A stretch of 44,436 bases of DNA from a virus: the IMG/VR virus record IMGVR_UViG_3300037606_000337, positions 1 through 44,436 of that record; one strand, 5' to 3'. Under the pieces are notes generated by a model that saw only the letters and a program-made list of their open reading frames with translations, was not told where the DNA came from and made no database searches. How positions within the stretch are numbered: position 1 is the stretch's first letter; each line of letters starts with the position of its first letter. The translations under genes were made by a program, and so were the position numbers. This document shows positions 29,373-38,592 of the stretch, piece after piece.

Positions 29373-32285
29373 ATGCCTGAGCAATACGCAATCTTGTGCG
29401 GTGGCCAATCCCAAGGCCTGAAGGTCAGCGAGCTTTCAAAGTTCGAAGACCGAACGCCCGAGACTTCACCGCGGAACCCCGCGGTGTTTCCTCGCACCGC
29501 GCTAGCAAGCCGCGCGTTCACTCAGGACACGTTCACGCTGCCGGGCGTCTGGCCTGCGAAGTATACGAATATGCGGTTGCGCGGGCGCGCGTCGACCGCG
29601 GTGATGAGGCTCACGCCTTACAACCCGACCGCCTCCTACTACGAGCTGCAGAACGTGGGTGTAGGACCCCTCGCGTATAACGGCCACATCACGCGCGCCT
29701 ATCCCGGCTACGCAGCGGCTCAAGACTACCAAGCGGTGAACAGCCGCACGCGGCTGAGCCTTATGTGCGCGTTTCAAGCTGACCCCGCGGGGTTGACGCT
29801 CACGCGCGAGAGCACGGGCACTACCCACTTGATCGCGGCGGGCTGGGTGAACACTGCGCCCGGCACGGTGATTCTTGCGCAGCCGCTTGAGTCGCCACTG
29901 CAACAAGGCGAGGTGTTCAAGCTCCCGTTGGTGTGCCGGTCCAGCGTCACAACGCGGCAGGTTGCGAGCAATGTCCGCTTCGGCGGGTTCAACGATATTG
30001 GCTCAGCGTTCGAACAGCTCTTTGGCACGTCGATCACTGTCGGCAACAACAAGGCAGTCGAGTATCCGATCTTGTTCCCCGCGGTGATGATCGGCACCCC
30101 TGTGGCTATCGAAGCAAAGAGCCGATACCACCGCGCCGGGCAGAAGGTGCGGATCGCTAGCGTGGGAGCGCAGCACACGGACATTGCCGCCGCCACCGAT
30201 TATTGGATCACGCGCGTCGACTTCAGCATCGTGAACGCGCCGAGGCTCTACATCTCGCCGCTGCGCAACGGGCCTGAGGTTGTCTACTCGGGAACCCCAC
30301 CAGTGGAGGCGCACAAGATGGCGCAGATCCCGCAATCGGTGGGCACCACCATGGCGGGCATGCAAGTGAGATTCACGTCCGGCGCGATGAACGGGCAGGC
30401 GTTCGCGCTCGATGACAACGTGCTAGTGGCGAACACGCCAACCGACGACTTCAACTTGCAGACCATCGAGATAATGCCCTCGGTGCCGCAAGCGGCCGAC
30501 ACCTTCGTAGTGGAGCCGCAGCCGATCAACGGCGACGACGTGCCTTGGGATGAGTTTGCATACTTCACGCCCGAGTGCTCGATGGACGGGCAGAGCTACG
30601 GCCAAATCACCCCCGTGGCTGCTAACTACCCGACCACGGCGCCGGGCACCCCTGTAACCCTCACCTTCCCGGTCGGGCACGTCTACGAAGGCTTGAGGTT
30701 TCGGGCCTTCGACTACTACAACGTGGCGGCGCTTACCACGACCACGGCCCCGATCTCAGGAGGGCTGCTCGGTGTTGGGCAGGTGCTCTACGCGGTGAAC
30801 GTGAACTACGCCACCGGTGCGTGCAACGTGTCCGCGACGTATGGCGGAGCCCCCATCAGCAACGCAACACTCACCGCCTCAGTGGTTGGTGTCGCGCATG
30901 ACGAGCACCCCGATCGCGGCAACCCGATGCCGCCCGGCTGGAACTTTGACAACGCCAACTCGGTGCCCTACGTCTACCAACCCTACTTCGGTGCTGAGCC
31001 CACGCTCTACACCGGCGACAAGGGCGCGACCTTCACCACATCGCTCGGTCTCGCGATGCACCAGCGGCTCGGGCAGTCGGTCTACGTCATCCACACGAAC
31101 GTCGGAGGCTCTTCGCTCGCGAGGCGCGAGACGACTACCGCGGACTTGCTGACGGTGAACGCAGCGGCGCACTCGTGGTTTGACCCGTCCGTCATGCTTG
31201 ATTGGACGCCGAACGCTGAGGTTGAAGGCTGCTATGCACGCACCGCCAAGTCTCTCGTCATGGCGAAGCGCGCAGCTCTAGCCGCGGGTCACACGTTGAA
31301 GATCGTCGGTGTGTTCTTCCCTCAAGGGGAGTCAGACATTCTCTTCGCGGGGATGCTCGACCGATACGCCGCCAACATCCGCGCGCTGATTGCAGCGACT
31401 CGCGCGCTGATCGTCGAGTTAGGGCTCTGGGATGGCCCAGCTTCTTCTATCCCATGGTGGCAGCCGCACGTTCCCCTCACAGTTGGCAACGACTGGGGCG
31501 GTGACGGCTACGCCAGCAACGCGGTGTTCAACGACATCCTGGACGACCTCGCCGACGAAGACCCTTACTTCGTCACGCGCCCGGTGGACGACGCGACCGT
31601 CGGATACGATCAAGTTCACTACAGCGGTGACTACCAGTTCACGCTTGGGCTCCACGCCTTCGCGGATTGGGACGCAGTCGCACAAGACGTTGGTGATCGC
31701 ACGCAAGTCGACATCTGCAACCAAGCGTTGAAGAACGTAGGTGAGTCACGCGTGATCGAGTCGCTGACGGAGACCACCGCGGCAGCCTCCATCTGCCGCC
31801 GCTACTACCCGGTCGCCGTGCGCACGCTGCTTGAGGCGTTCCCGTGGGAGTTCGCGAGCAAGACGAAAACGCTCACCGCAGTTGCCAACCCGCGCGAGGC
31901 GCTAGACTGGGCGTACGCCTACAGGCTGCCCTCCAACTTCTTGGCGGTGGTCGGCATCGGCCCCGACATCGCGGCGGTGCTCGATGTAGTCGACGTTGAG
32001 CACACTGTGCTCGGCAACGTGCTTTACTGCAACCTATCCGAAGTGACGTTGCGCTATTCGACGATCGCGCCTGACCCGGCTCGGTATACCCAGCACTTCA
32101 CGAACGCACTCGCGCACCAACTGGCTTCAGAGATCGCGCCCGCGCTCGCTCAAGGCGACAAGGGCGCAGCGCTGGCTCAGTCTCAAATGCAGCTCGCGCG
32201 ATACTTCATCGACCAAGCGCGCGAGCACTCGGCGGTGCGGTTGCGCCACGCCAACCCGACCCCCACTAAATACGCTTGGGACTAG
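29373..32285 (+). CDS. SGNH esterase fused to tail tubular protein A
   Basis: 970 residues from ATG 29373, one uninterrupted frame. SGNH/sialate-O-acetylesterase-like blocks are visible: CGGQSQG (nucleophile S13), TNVGGSSLA (~575), PQGESD (651-655) and YDQVHYSGDYQF (D746, H749). A ~500-residue beta-rich insert separates the first two blocks. Residues ~776-970 are a full-length tail tubular protein A (T7 gp11-like): VDICNQALKNVGESRVIESLTE, ICRRYYPVAVRTLLEAFPWEFASK, YRLPSNFLAVVG, HQLASEIAPAL. No in-frame ATG lies near the junction. The protein would place an esterase on the head-tail interface ring, able to deacetylate host surface glycans during adsorption. Tail tubular B follows directly, supporting the tail role. 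Confidence 0.85.
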   Translation: MPEQYAILCGGQSQGLKVSELSKFEDRTPETSPRNPAVFPRTALASRAFTQDTFTLPGVWPAKYTNMRLRGRASTAVMRLTPYNPTASYYELQNVGVGPLAYNGHITRAYPGYAAAQDYQAVNSRTRLSLMCAFQADPAGLTLTRESTGTTHLIAAGWVNTAPGTVILAQPLESPLQQGEVFKLPLVCRSSVTTRQVASNVRFGGFNDIGSAFEQLFGTSITVGNNKAVEYPILFPAVMIGTPVAIEAKSRYHRAGQKVRIASVGAQHTDIAAATDYWITRVDFSIVNAPRLYISPLRNGPEVVYSGTPPVEAHKMAQIPQSVGTTMAGMQVRFTSGAMNGQAFALDDNVLVANTPTDDFNLQTIEIMPSVPQAADTFVVEPQPINGDDVPWDEFAYFTPECSMDGQSYGQITPVAANYPTTAPGTPVTLTFPVGHVYEGLRFRAFDYYNVAALTTTTAPISGGLLGVGQVLYAVNVNYATGACNVSATYGGAPISNATLTASVVGVAHDEHPDRGNPMPPGWNFDNANSVPYVYQPYFGAEPTLYTGDKGATFTTSLGLAMHQRLGQSVYVIHTNVGGSSLARRETTTADLLTVNAAAHSWFDPSVMLDWTPNAEVEGCYARTAKSLVMAKRAALAAGHTLKIVGVFFPQGESDILFAGMLDRYAANIRALIAATRALIVELGLWDGPASSIPWWQPHVPLTVGNDWGGDGYASNAVFNDILDDLADEDPYFVTRPVDDATVGYDQVHYSGDYQFTLGLHAFADWDAVAQDVGDRTQVDICNQALKNVGESRVIESLTETTAAASICRRYYPVAVRTLLEAFPWEFASKTKTLTAVANPREALDWAYAYRLPSNFLAVVGIGPDIAAVLDVVDVEHTVLGNVLYCNLSEVTLRYSTIAPDPARYTQHFTNALAHQLASEIAPALAQGDKGAALAQSQMQLARYFIDQAREHSAVRLRHANPTPTKYAWD

Positions 32286-35200
32286 ATGACCAACACGAAG
32301 CTGCTGCACAACTCGTTCAACGCTGGCGAGATCAGCCCCGAACTCTTCAGTCGTGTGGACACTCAACAGTTTCGGTTTGGCGCGGCGAAGGCTCGTAACT
32401 GGATCACCAAGGCGTCGGGTGCCGCGCAGCTACGCCCCGGTTTCGAGGTGCTGTCGACCTCAGCGGCCAAGCCTCGGCTAGTCGCGTTCCGAGATGATGG
32501 TGACGACTACATCATCTCGGTTGAGGTGGGGCGGTTCCGCTTGTTCCGCAACGGCGTGCCGATCAGCGTGCAGGGCGGAGCTAATGATGTGTTTTTCTGC
32601 GGCGACCAAGAGACCAGCGGCAACATTGACTTAGTCAACAACGTCATCTACACGACTCGGCCTCACAACTTCGAGGAGCTTGAGGAAGTGCGCGTCACGT
32701 CGGTGGGTGGCACCGGTGAGCCGGGAGGGCTCAGTAGCGTGTTCGTCTACGAGGCGAGGACTCAAGGCCCCTACGGCCTTCAGTTCAAGATAGGGGCAGC
32801 CGACCCCGTCGACATCACCACACTCAACACCGGGCTGCTCTTCATCTGGCACGAGGCGGGGCTGCCCGAGGACTACGTAGGGCCACTTCCGCTATCGAGC
32901 GTGTCAGCCCTCGGAGTCGGCATTGGAGGCTTTGGGGGCTACGACGCCGACTACTCGACTGTGACGCTAACTTCGCCGCACGGGTGGCCTGTAGGGACTC
33001 AGTTCAAGTGGTTGGAGTCAGGCGGCGGTGTAGCACCCGTCACCCGAGGGGTGAACGGCTACCCCAACCCCTACCAAGGCGAGACGTTCTTCACCGTCGA
33101 GCCCACGGGCACCCTCACGACTTCGCAGTTCGACGCCTCGCAAACGAAGTTCGGCTACACGCTTTCGATCACCCCTACGGGGGTTACCACTCCGTTCACC
33201 CCTACGGTCTCCGCATCGCGCAAATACCTAGCGGGCCAAGTTATGTTCCTGCGTGCGTCGGTGGGTGCGTTCGCCGCTAACACCTTCATCCGAGCTAAGG
33301 TCGACGTGTTCGCCGACGCGGCGGGCCCACAATCCGCCGAGTGGGAGGTTGCACCGTCCCCGTGGCTAGAGATCCCCAACAACTACACCGCGAGCGAGTT
33401 GTTTGAGCTGACCTACGCTCAGACCGCGGGGGTCATACGCTTCGCGCACCGCAACCATCCGGTGTTGGAGCTATACAAAGACGGCACCACGTGGGCCTAC
33501 CGCAACCCTCTGGCAGCGTCGGCGATAACCCTCGCGCCCACTGTCGTGCCAACTCGCGGCGCGCAGATCGGCATTGCGTCCTCGACTGCGGGGGCCTTCG
33601 GCACCATCACGCTTCGAGCTGACACGGGGCTAGGCGCAGGCGATCTCGTGTATGCGATCGGGAGCCTCGCGGTGCCCGATGGGTTCTACGTCATCGGGCG
33701 AGTGGCTTCCGCGGGCAAGGTCATCGACGAAATGATGAACTTGACCGGCGCGCTCGCGACCTCGGCGTTGTCCAGCGGAGGCGGGACACTCATCCCGGTC
33801 GAGTCGACTGCGGACTCGAACACTCGCTACGTCATCACCGCGGTCGATAAGAACGGCCGCGAGTTCGCACGGTCGTCACCGTCTGCCTCGACGTTCAACT
33901 TGCTGACGAACTCGGAGGCTTACAACGAAGTTTCGTGGACCACTACCGGGGAAGCGGCAGCCTACCGAGTCTACAAAGAGACCGACGGCACGGAGCTGTT
34001 CGGCTTCATCTCGGAGGTTGGCACTCCCCCTTTCCTCGACCGCAACGTTCCGCCGGATTACGCAACGCTCGCCCCCGAGATCGACACCGAGCTGCAGCTC
34101 GACTACCCCGGCGCGGTGGGCTTTTTCGATCAGCGCGGTGCGTTTGGCGGTAACACTGCCAAGCCTCAAGGCGTGTGGCTCAGCTCGACCGGGCGCGACG
34201 ATGAGTTAGTAACTCGACGCACGCAGCTCGACACTGACCGCATCGCTTTGGAGATCAGCGCGGGCGAAGCCCAGTCGGTGCGGCACCTCGTATCGGTGAC
34301 TGAGCTGCTCATACTCACCAATACCGCGACGTGGGCACTCACCACGCAGAACACCGACGCGCTCACACCGAATTCGGCTGCGGTGCGCTTGCAGACAACC
34401 GTCGGCGCGAGCTACGTCCGCCCGGTGATGATGGACAACGCCGTGCTCTACGCATCGGGGGGCGGACACATCTACCGCCTCGGCTACCAACTCACCGAGA
34501 ACAGCTTCGGCGGCCCCAACTTGTCGACTCGTGCCTCGCACTTGTTTGACTCGGTAACCTTGAATGACTCGGCAGGCACCAAATCGCGAGTCAGCGCCGC
34601 GTGGTTCACCGACTCAGCGGGCGGACTGCTCGGGCTGACCTACTCCGAGGAAGAGCAGGTAGCGGGTTGGCACCGCCACACGCTGCGAGACTTCGACATT
34701 GTCTCGGTGGCCGCAGCTCAAGAAGCGGGCGAGGACCGGCTCTACGTCGCCATCGAGCGAGATGGGGTCTTCTACATCGTGCGGCAGCAGTCGTTGAACA
34801 TCACCGGGGCGATGAGTAGCGCGCATCTCGACATGTGCTTCACGCGCAACACGCTGGCGTCAAGCGGCACCTTGACGGTGCTCGGGTCGACTCGCGTCGG
34901 CGCGTCGGTGCGGGTCACTGCGAGCGCGAGGGCGTTCGACTTCGACATGATCGGCGAGACGATCTACTTCCCCGAATCGACGCTGACGGTGAAGATCACC
35001 TCGCGCACGTCCAACGCCGAAGTGCAAGCGTTGGTCCTCACCGCGGGCTCGGTGACAACCTCCACAAACTGGGGCGTGTCGGTGACTCACCAACGCAACC
35101 GCGGGGTTCAAGGCACGGAGCCGGGGCGCCAAACGACCGCCGTGCTCCAAGCGGTTGACGGCTCGGTGTCGATTCAAACGTTGACCGTCGACACGAACGG

Positions 35201-35549
35201 GATGGTGCGCTTGCCGTTCCCGTGCCGCACGTTGCACTTGGGCATTCCATACCCGAACGAACTTCGCACGATGCCGGTGACGGCTCAAATGGAAGCGCTT
35301 GGGTTGGGGCGCATGAAGGCAATCTCGCACGCCTACGTGCGAGTTTACCAGTCCGCGGGCCTCGGTGTCGGCCCCGACGCTGCGCGCACTTCCACGCTCT
35401 ACCCTGACGACAACGAGTTACACTCCGAAGAGAACCGCGAGCTTGTAGAGCAGTCTTGGACCCGAGACGGGCAAGTCTCGTTTGTTCAACACTTGCCACT
35501 GCCCGCAACCGTTGTCGGGGTGACGCTCGACGTTTCCTTCGGAGGCTAA
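32286..35549 (+). CDS. Tail tubular protein B (tail nozzle protein)
   Basis: 1087 residues from ATG 32286, directly after the fusion gene's stop codon. The N-terminus LLHNSFNAGEISPELFSRVDTQQFRFGAAKARNWITKASGAAQLRPGFEVL is the signature of T7 gp12-like tubular B/nozzle proteins. Later segments (RLVAFRDDGDDYIISVEVGRFRLFRNG, SSTGRDDELVTRRTQLDTDRIALEISAGEAQSVRHLVSVTELLILTNTATWAL, WHRHTLRDFDIVSVAAAQEAGEDRLYVAI) are also typical. It is longer than T7 gp12 (~794 residues), the extra part being beta-rich domains in the middle. It forms the conical nozzle below the tail tubular A ring. Confidence 0.9.
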   Translation: MTNTKLLHNSFNAGEISPELFSRVDTQQFRFGAAKARNWITKASGAAQLRPGFEVLSTSAAKPRLVAFRDDGDDYIISVEVGRFRLFRNGVPISVQGGANDVFFCGDQETSGNIDLVNNVIYTTRPHNFEELEEVRVTSVGGTGEPGGLSSVFVYEARTQGPYGLQFKIGAADPVDITTLNTGLLFIWHEAGLPEDYVGPLPLSSVSALGVGIGGFGGYDADYSTVTLTSPHGWPVGTQFKWLESGGGVAPVTRGVNGYPNPYQGETFFTVEPTGTLTTSQFDASQTKFGYTLSITPTGVTTPFTPTVSASRKYLAGQVMFLRASVGAFAANTFIRAKVDVFADAAGPQSAEWEVAPSPWLEIPNNYTASELFELTYAQTAGVIRFAHRNHPVLELYKDGTTWAYRNPLAASAITLAPTVVPTRGAQIGIASSTAGAFGTITLRADTGLGAGDLVYAIGSLAVPDGFYVIGRVASAGKVIDEMMNLTGALATSALSSGGGTLIPVESTADSNTRYVITAVDKNGREFARSSPSASTFNLLTNSEAYNEVSWTTTGEAAAYRVYKETDGTELFGFISEVGTPPFLDRNVPPDYATLAPEIDTELQLDYPGAVGFFDQRGAFGGNTAKPQGVWLSSTGRDDELVTRRTQLDTDRIALEISAGEAQSVRHLVSVTELLILTNTATWALTTQNTDALTPNSAAVRLQTTVGASYVRPVMMDNAVLYASGGGHIYRLGYQLTENSFGGPNLSTRASHLFDSVTLNDSAGTKSRVSAAWFTDSAGGLLGLTYSEEEQVAGWHRHTLRDFDIVSVAAAQEAGEDRLYVAIERDGVFYIVRQQSLNITGAMSSAHLDMCFTRNTLASSGTLTVLGSTRVGASVRVTASARAFDFDMIGETIYFPESTLTVKITSRTSNAEVQALVLTAGSVTTSTNWGVSVTHQRNRGVQGTEPGRQTTAVLQAVDGSVSIQTLTVDTNGMVRLPFPCRTLHLGIPYPNELRTMPVTAQMEALGLGRMKAISHAYVRVYQSAGLGVGPDAARTSTLYPDDNELHSEENRELVEQSWTRDGQVSFVQHLPLPATVVGVTLDVSFGG

Positions 35550-35551
35550 CT

Positions 35552-36223
35552 ATGCCAAACCCACAAGGCCCGCCCTCATTGCGCGGGCTGACCTACCAAC
35601 AAGCCCAACAGACCACGCTGCAATACAACACCGATCGAGGCTACCAAAGCTTCCTCGATCGGCTCAGCAGCGTGAGCATCGTTGCCTCAGTCGGGGGCTC
35701 GGCGCTCCAAGCGGTTGGCAACTTCTACGCCGTCAAGGCGCAAGAAGACCAGATGAAGGCGCAAGCCCTCTCGCTCGACTTCGCTCAGCAAGCCGCGCAG
35801 TTCAACTCGCGGTTGATTCAGCAACAAGCGGCGCGCGTCGAGCAGTCGATGCAACAGCAAGTCGGCTTGTCGCGTATGCGCGGTGCGGAAGCCCAAGCAT
35901 CGGCGCGAGCAAGCGCGGCTGCGCGAGGCGTGAAGGTCGACAGCGGCTCGGCACGCGAGCAGCAAGACGCGATTGAATTGATGTCCCAGATCGACGCCAT
36001 GACGATCGAGTCGAACATCGGCAACCTGATCTCCGGGTTGGAGCGCAGCGCCACCGACCAAAGCAACCAAGGGTTGCTGGCGGGCGTCTCCGCGCGCAAC
36101 ATTCGCGCGTCGGCAAAGTCGCTCAACCCCGCGAGCGCCTACCTGACTACTGAGATCGGCAACGCCGGTCGAGTCGCCGGAATGTTCTACGACCGCTTCG
36201 GCCGCAGCGGAGGCCAACGCTAA
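35552..36223 (+). CDS. Internal virion protein (T7 gp14-like)
   Basis: 223 residues from ATG 35552, two bases after the nozzle gene stop. A glycine/alanine hydrophobic segment (IVASVGGSALQAVGNFYAVKAQ) is followed by a long glutamine-rich helix (QAAQFNSRLIQQQAARVEQSMQQQ) and SRMRGAEAQASARASAAARGVKVDSGSAREQQ. This is the layout of gp14-type ejection proteins, which exit first and are thought to form a channel in the outer membrane. Followed with overlap by the second internal protein. Confidence 0.78.
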   Translation: MPNPQGPPSLRGLTYQQAQQTTLQYNTDRGYQSFLDRLSSVSIVASVGGSALQAVGNFYAVKAQEDQMKAQALSLDFAQQAAQFNSRLIQQQAARVEQSMQQQVGLSRMRGAEAQASARASAAARGVKVDSGSAREQQDAIELMSQIDAMTIESNIGNLISGLERSATDQSNQGLLAGVSARNIRASAKSLNPASAYLTTEIGNAGRVAGMFYDRFGRSGGQR

Positions 36224-38592
36224 TGTCAACCCCGCGCGAAACACTTCAAGGCTCGGGCTCCGGTGGCCTTGTCTCAGCCCCGACAGTCACGCCGGTGCAA
36301 GGCACCCAAGCGCAGCAGATCGCGCAGCTCGGTGACGCGATCGCAAGCACCGGAGTCCAGGGCTTCAGGTTGTCGCGCGACATGCAGCACGACTTCGACA
36401 ACGCCAAGTATCAAGAAGCCAGCGCCCGCTACGCGGAGCTGCTGGCAAACGAAGAAGCGCAGTTCGACCATCTGACCGGCGAAGACGCGCACACCGCGTT
36501 TCCAAAGCTGCAGGAGAAGTTGCATATCAAGCGCAACGAACTCGACAAGAACCTCACTTCAGAGACTCAGCGACGGGCGTTCGGGCGTGACTCCTCGATG
36601 CGTCAGACGGTGGCGCTGAATCGCATGAACGCTCGCCGCGCCGAGCAACTGAAGATTCACCGGCTAGGCGCTGCGTCGGCCTCGCTTGAGCAGGAGATGC
36701 GCGACCGCGTTCACTCTGCGATCAAAGGCGACGCGCCCGACTACATCCGCAAGTCGGCGGTGATGGCGTTCAAGTTGCACCAGCTCGCTGAGTTGAACAA
36801 CTTGCCCGAAGAAGTCGCCGAGCTTGCGCGCGAGACCGCTGAGTCGGCGGTGAACACCGCCATCGTCGAAGGTCTCATCGAGACGGGTGCGGCTGGCCGC
36901 GCTGCCAACTTCCTCGAAGAGAACGGCGAGCTGATCCAAGACCCCGTGAAGCGCGAGGCGTTGAAGAAGCGGATCAGCACGCTCAACGTCAAGCAACGCG
37001 CCGAGAGCTTGGTCGACGTTGCGCGCGGGCAAGGCGACCTAATCAAGCAGCGTCGTTTCATCCGCGACCTCGATGAGTCTCAGGAAGTGAAGGATGAACT
37101 GCTACGCCGCGCGCGCGACCTCGCTTCTGAGGATCTGCAGCAGGACGGCTACCGCAAAACGGAAGCACTCGGTAGAGCGAGCGAGCTGCGCCTAGCGGGC
37201 GAGCCGTGGCCTGAGGCGCTTGAGACTGAGCTAGGTGAACTCGGCATCTTGAACCAAGCCAAACACATGGCGCGGAACGTGACCACCGACGCAGGCGGCC
37301 ACTTCATGGAGACGGTGTCGGGGAATCAGCTACTGCTTTTCTCAACGTCTGAGTCCCTGATTGCGGCGGTGGGAGGTGAACTCTCTGACAGTGATCGACG
37401 GATACTCGCCGAGATGTGGCGGCGCACCGCCTCCACCGAGATGCTGAGGCAGAACGACATCGCCGAGCAGAAGGGTCAACGCAACGGCAGCGGCACGGGC
37501 CAACGTTCGGGCTTCACCGCCCCAGGTGAGAAGACCGTGTTTGACTTGGACACCAACGCGGTAATCGACCAGTACCTCACCGACCACTACGAGAACTGGC
37601 GCTCGGCCGACATGGCGAAGCTGCCGATCGCGATGGTGAACCGCCGTCGTAGCATCCGCAACGCGGTGGCCCTCAAGGCTGACGCGATCGCGCGCTCGCT
37701 AGGTCAGACCAGCCCAACAAACGAGACCATCAACGCAGCAGTCCGAGAGGTGCTCAAGGTCAAGACGACTACCGGGTTGTCAGCCGCGGGGCTTTCACCG
37801 CAGGAGTTGGAAGCCTCAACGTTGATCTTCGACATTGAGGGCAAGCCCCAACACCTCAGGGTCTCGACGATCGGGTTGCCCGGTGAGGGTCCCAACGAGT
37901 CGGCCAAGCGTCGCTTTACCAGCACGCGCGCCGCGCTCATCGAGGCGGCCATGCCTGAGTTGTCAGCCCACCTCGAAGGTGTCCCGCCTGACGAGCTGCG
38001 TCGCATCGCGGAAGGCTTGGTGAGCACGCAGGACGTTTACAAAGACCTCGCGCGCCAAGAGCGCTTCGACGCCGCCACCGCAAGAGAAGCCGCCCCCTTG
38101 CTCGAAGCGGGGCGCGAGCTGAGCCCTGATCTGCGCAGGCGCCTCGGTGCGTCCGCCAGCCAAGGCGGCCCGCTCCAACGTGAGACCGACGCCGGGCAAA
38201 CGATGGCCCGCAACTTGTGGACGGGCACGCTGGCGTTTGGTCTTCAAGATGAGGACGACGACACCTCGCGCGATGACATTGCTTTCATCAAGATGTGGCC
38301 GAAGTTCCGCGACCTCCACTCAGACCACTTGCGCGCGATGTTCCCCGGCGTGCTCGGTGCAGACGACGGGGCGTTGCGGGACAAGATGGTTGAACTGCTG
38401 TTCCCCGACGCCACGCCGGAGCAGCAACGTCGGTTACGCTTCGCAGCGAACCCGATCCCGCACAACGCGGGCCCCAACCTCCCCCGGAGAGGGGTCAACG
38501 CTGAGGGGCTAGACCGATACCTCAGCGAGAACCCCGAAGAGATCGAGTTCGGTTACACCCTCAACGGCCAACGCATCCAACGAACTGAATGA
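36223..38592 (+). CDS. Internal virion protein (gp15-like position)
   Basis: 789 residues from ATG 36223, overlapping the previous stop. Long helical, charged regions with repeated E/R/A-rich segments; there are no transmembrane helices and no enzyme motif visible. The N-terminal QQIAQLGDAIASTGVQGFRLSRD is followed by DFDNAKYQEASARYAELLA. Its place between the gp14-like and the giant protein fits the middle ejection protein. Codons 33-53 are duplicated as DNA at 10971-11033. It overlaps the giant gene by ATGA. Confidence 0.75.
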   Translation: MSTPRETLQGSGSGGLVSAPTVTPVQGTQAQQIAQLGDAIASTGVQGFRLSRDMQHDFDNAKYQEASARYAELLANEEAQFDHLTGEDAHTAFPKLQEKLHIKRNELDKNLTSETQRRAFGRDSSMRQTVALNRMNARRAEQLKIHRLGAASASLEQEMRDRVHSAIKGDAPDYIRKSAVMAFKLHQLAELNNLPEEVAELARETAESAVNTAIVEGLIETGAAGRAANFLEENGELIQDPVKREALKKRISTLNVKQRAESLVDVARGQGDLIKQRRFIRDLDESQEVKDELLRRARDLASEDLQQDGYRKTEALGRASELRLAGEPWPEALETELGELGILNQAKHMARNVTTDAGGHFMETVSGNQLLLFSTSESLIAAVGGELSDSDRRILAEMWRRTASTEMLRQNDIAEQKGQRNGSGTGQRSGFTAPGEKTVFDLDTNAVIDQYLTDHYENWRSADMAKLPIAMVNRRRSIRNAVALKADAIARSLGQTSPTNETINAAVREVLKVKTTTGLSAAGLSPQELEASTLIFDIEGKPQHLRVSTIGLPGEGPNESAKRRFTSTRAALIEAAMPELSAHLEGVPPDELRRIAEGLVSTQDVYKDLARQERFDAATAREAAPLLEAGRELSPDLRRRLGASASQGGPLQRETDAGQTMARNLWTGTLAFGLQDEDDDTSRDDIAFIKMWPKFRDLHSDHLRAMFPGVLGADDGALRDKMVELLFPDATPEQQRRLRFAANPIPHNAGPNLPRRGVNAEGLDRYLSENPEEIEFGYTLNGQRIQRTE
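36318..36380. repeat. 63-bp duplicated segment, copy B
   Basis: 62 of 63 bases identical to 10971-11033, same orientation on the plus strand. Here it is sense coding (IAQLGDAIASTGVQGFRLSR) and starts 95 bases downstream of the internal virion protein's start codon. As this reading frame flows naturally through both flanks, B is probably the source copy. Confidence 0.95.
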
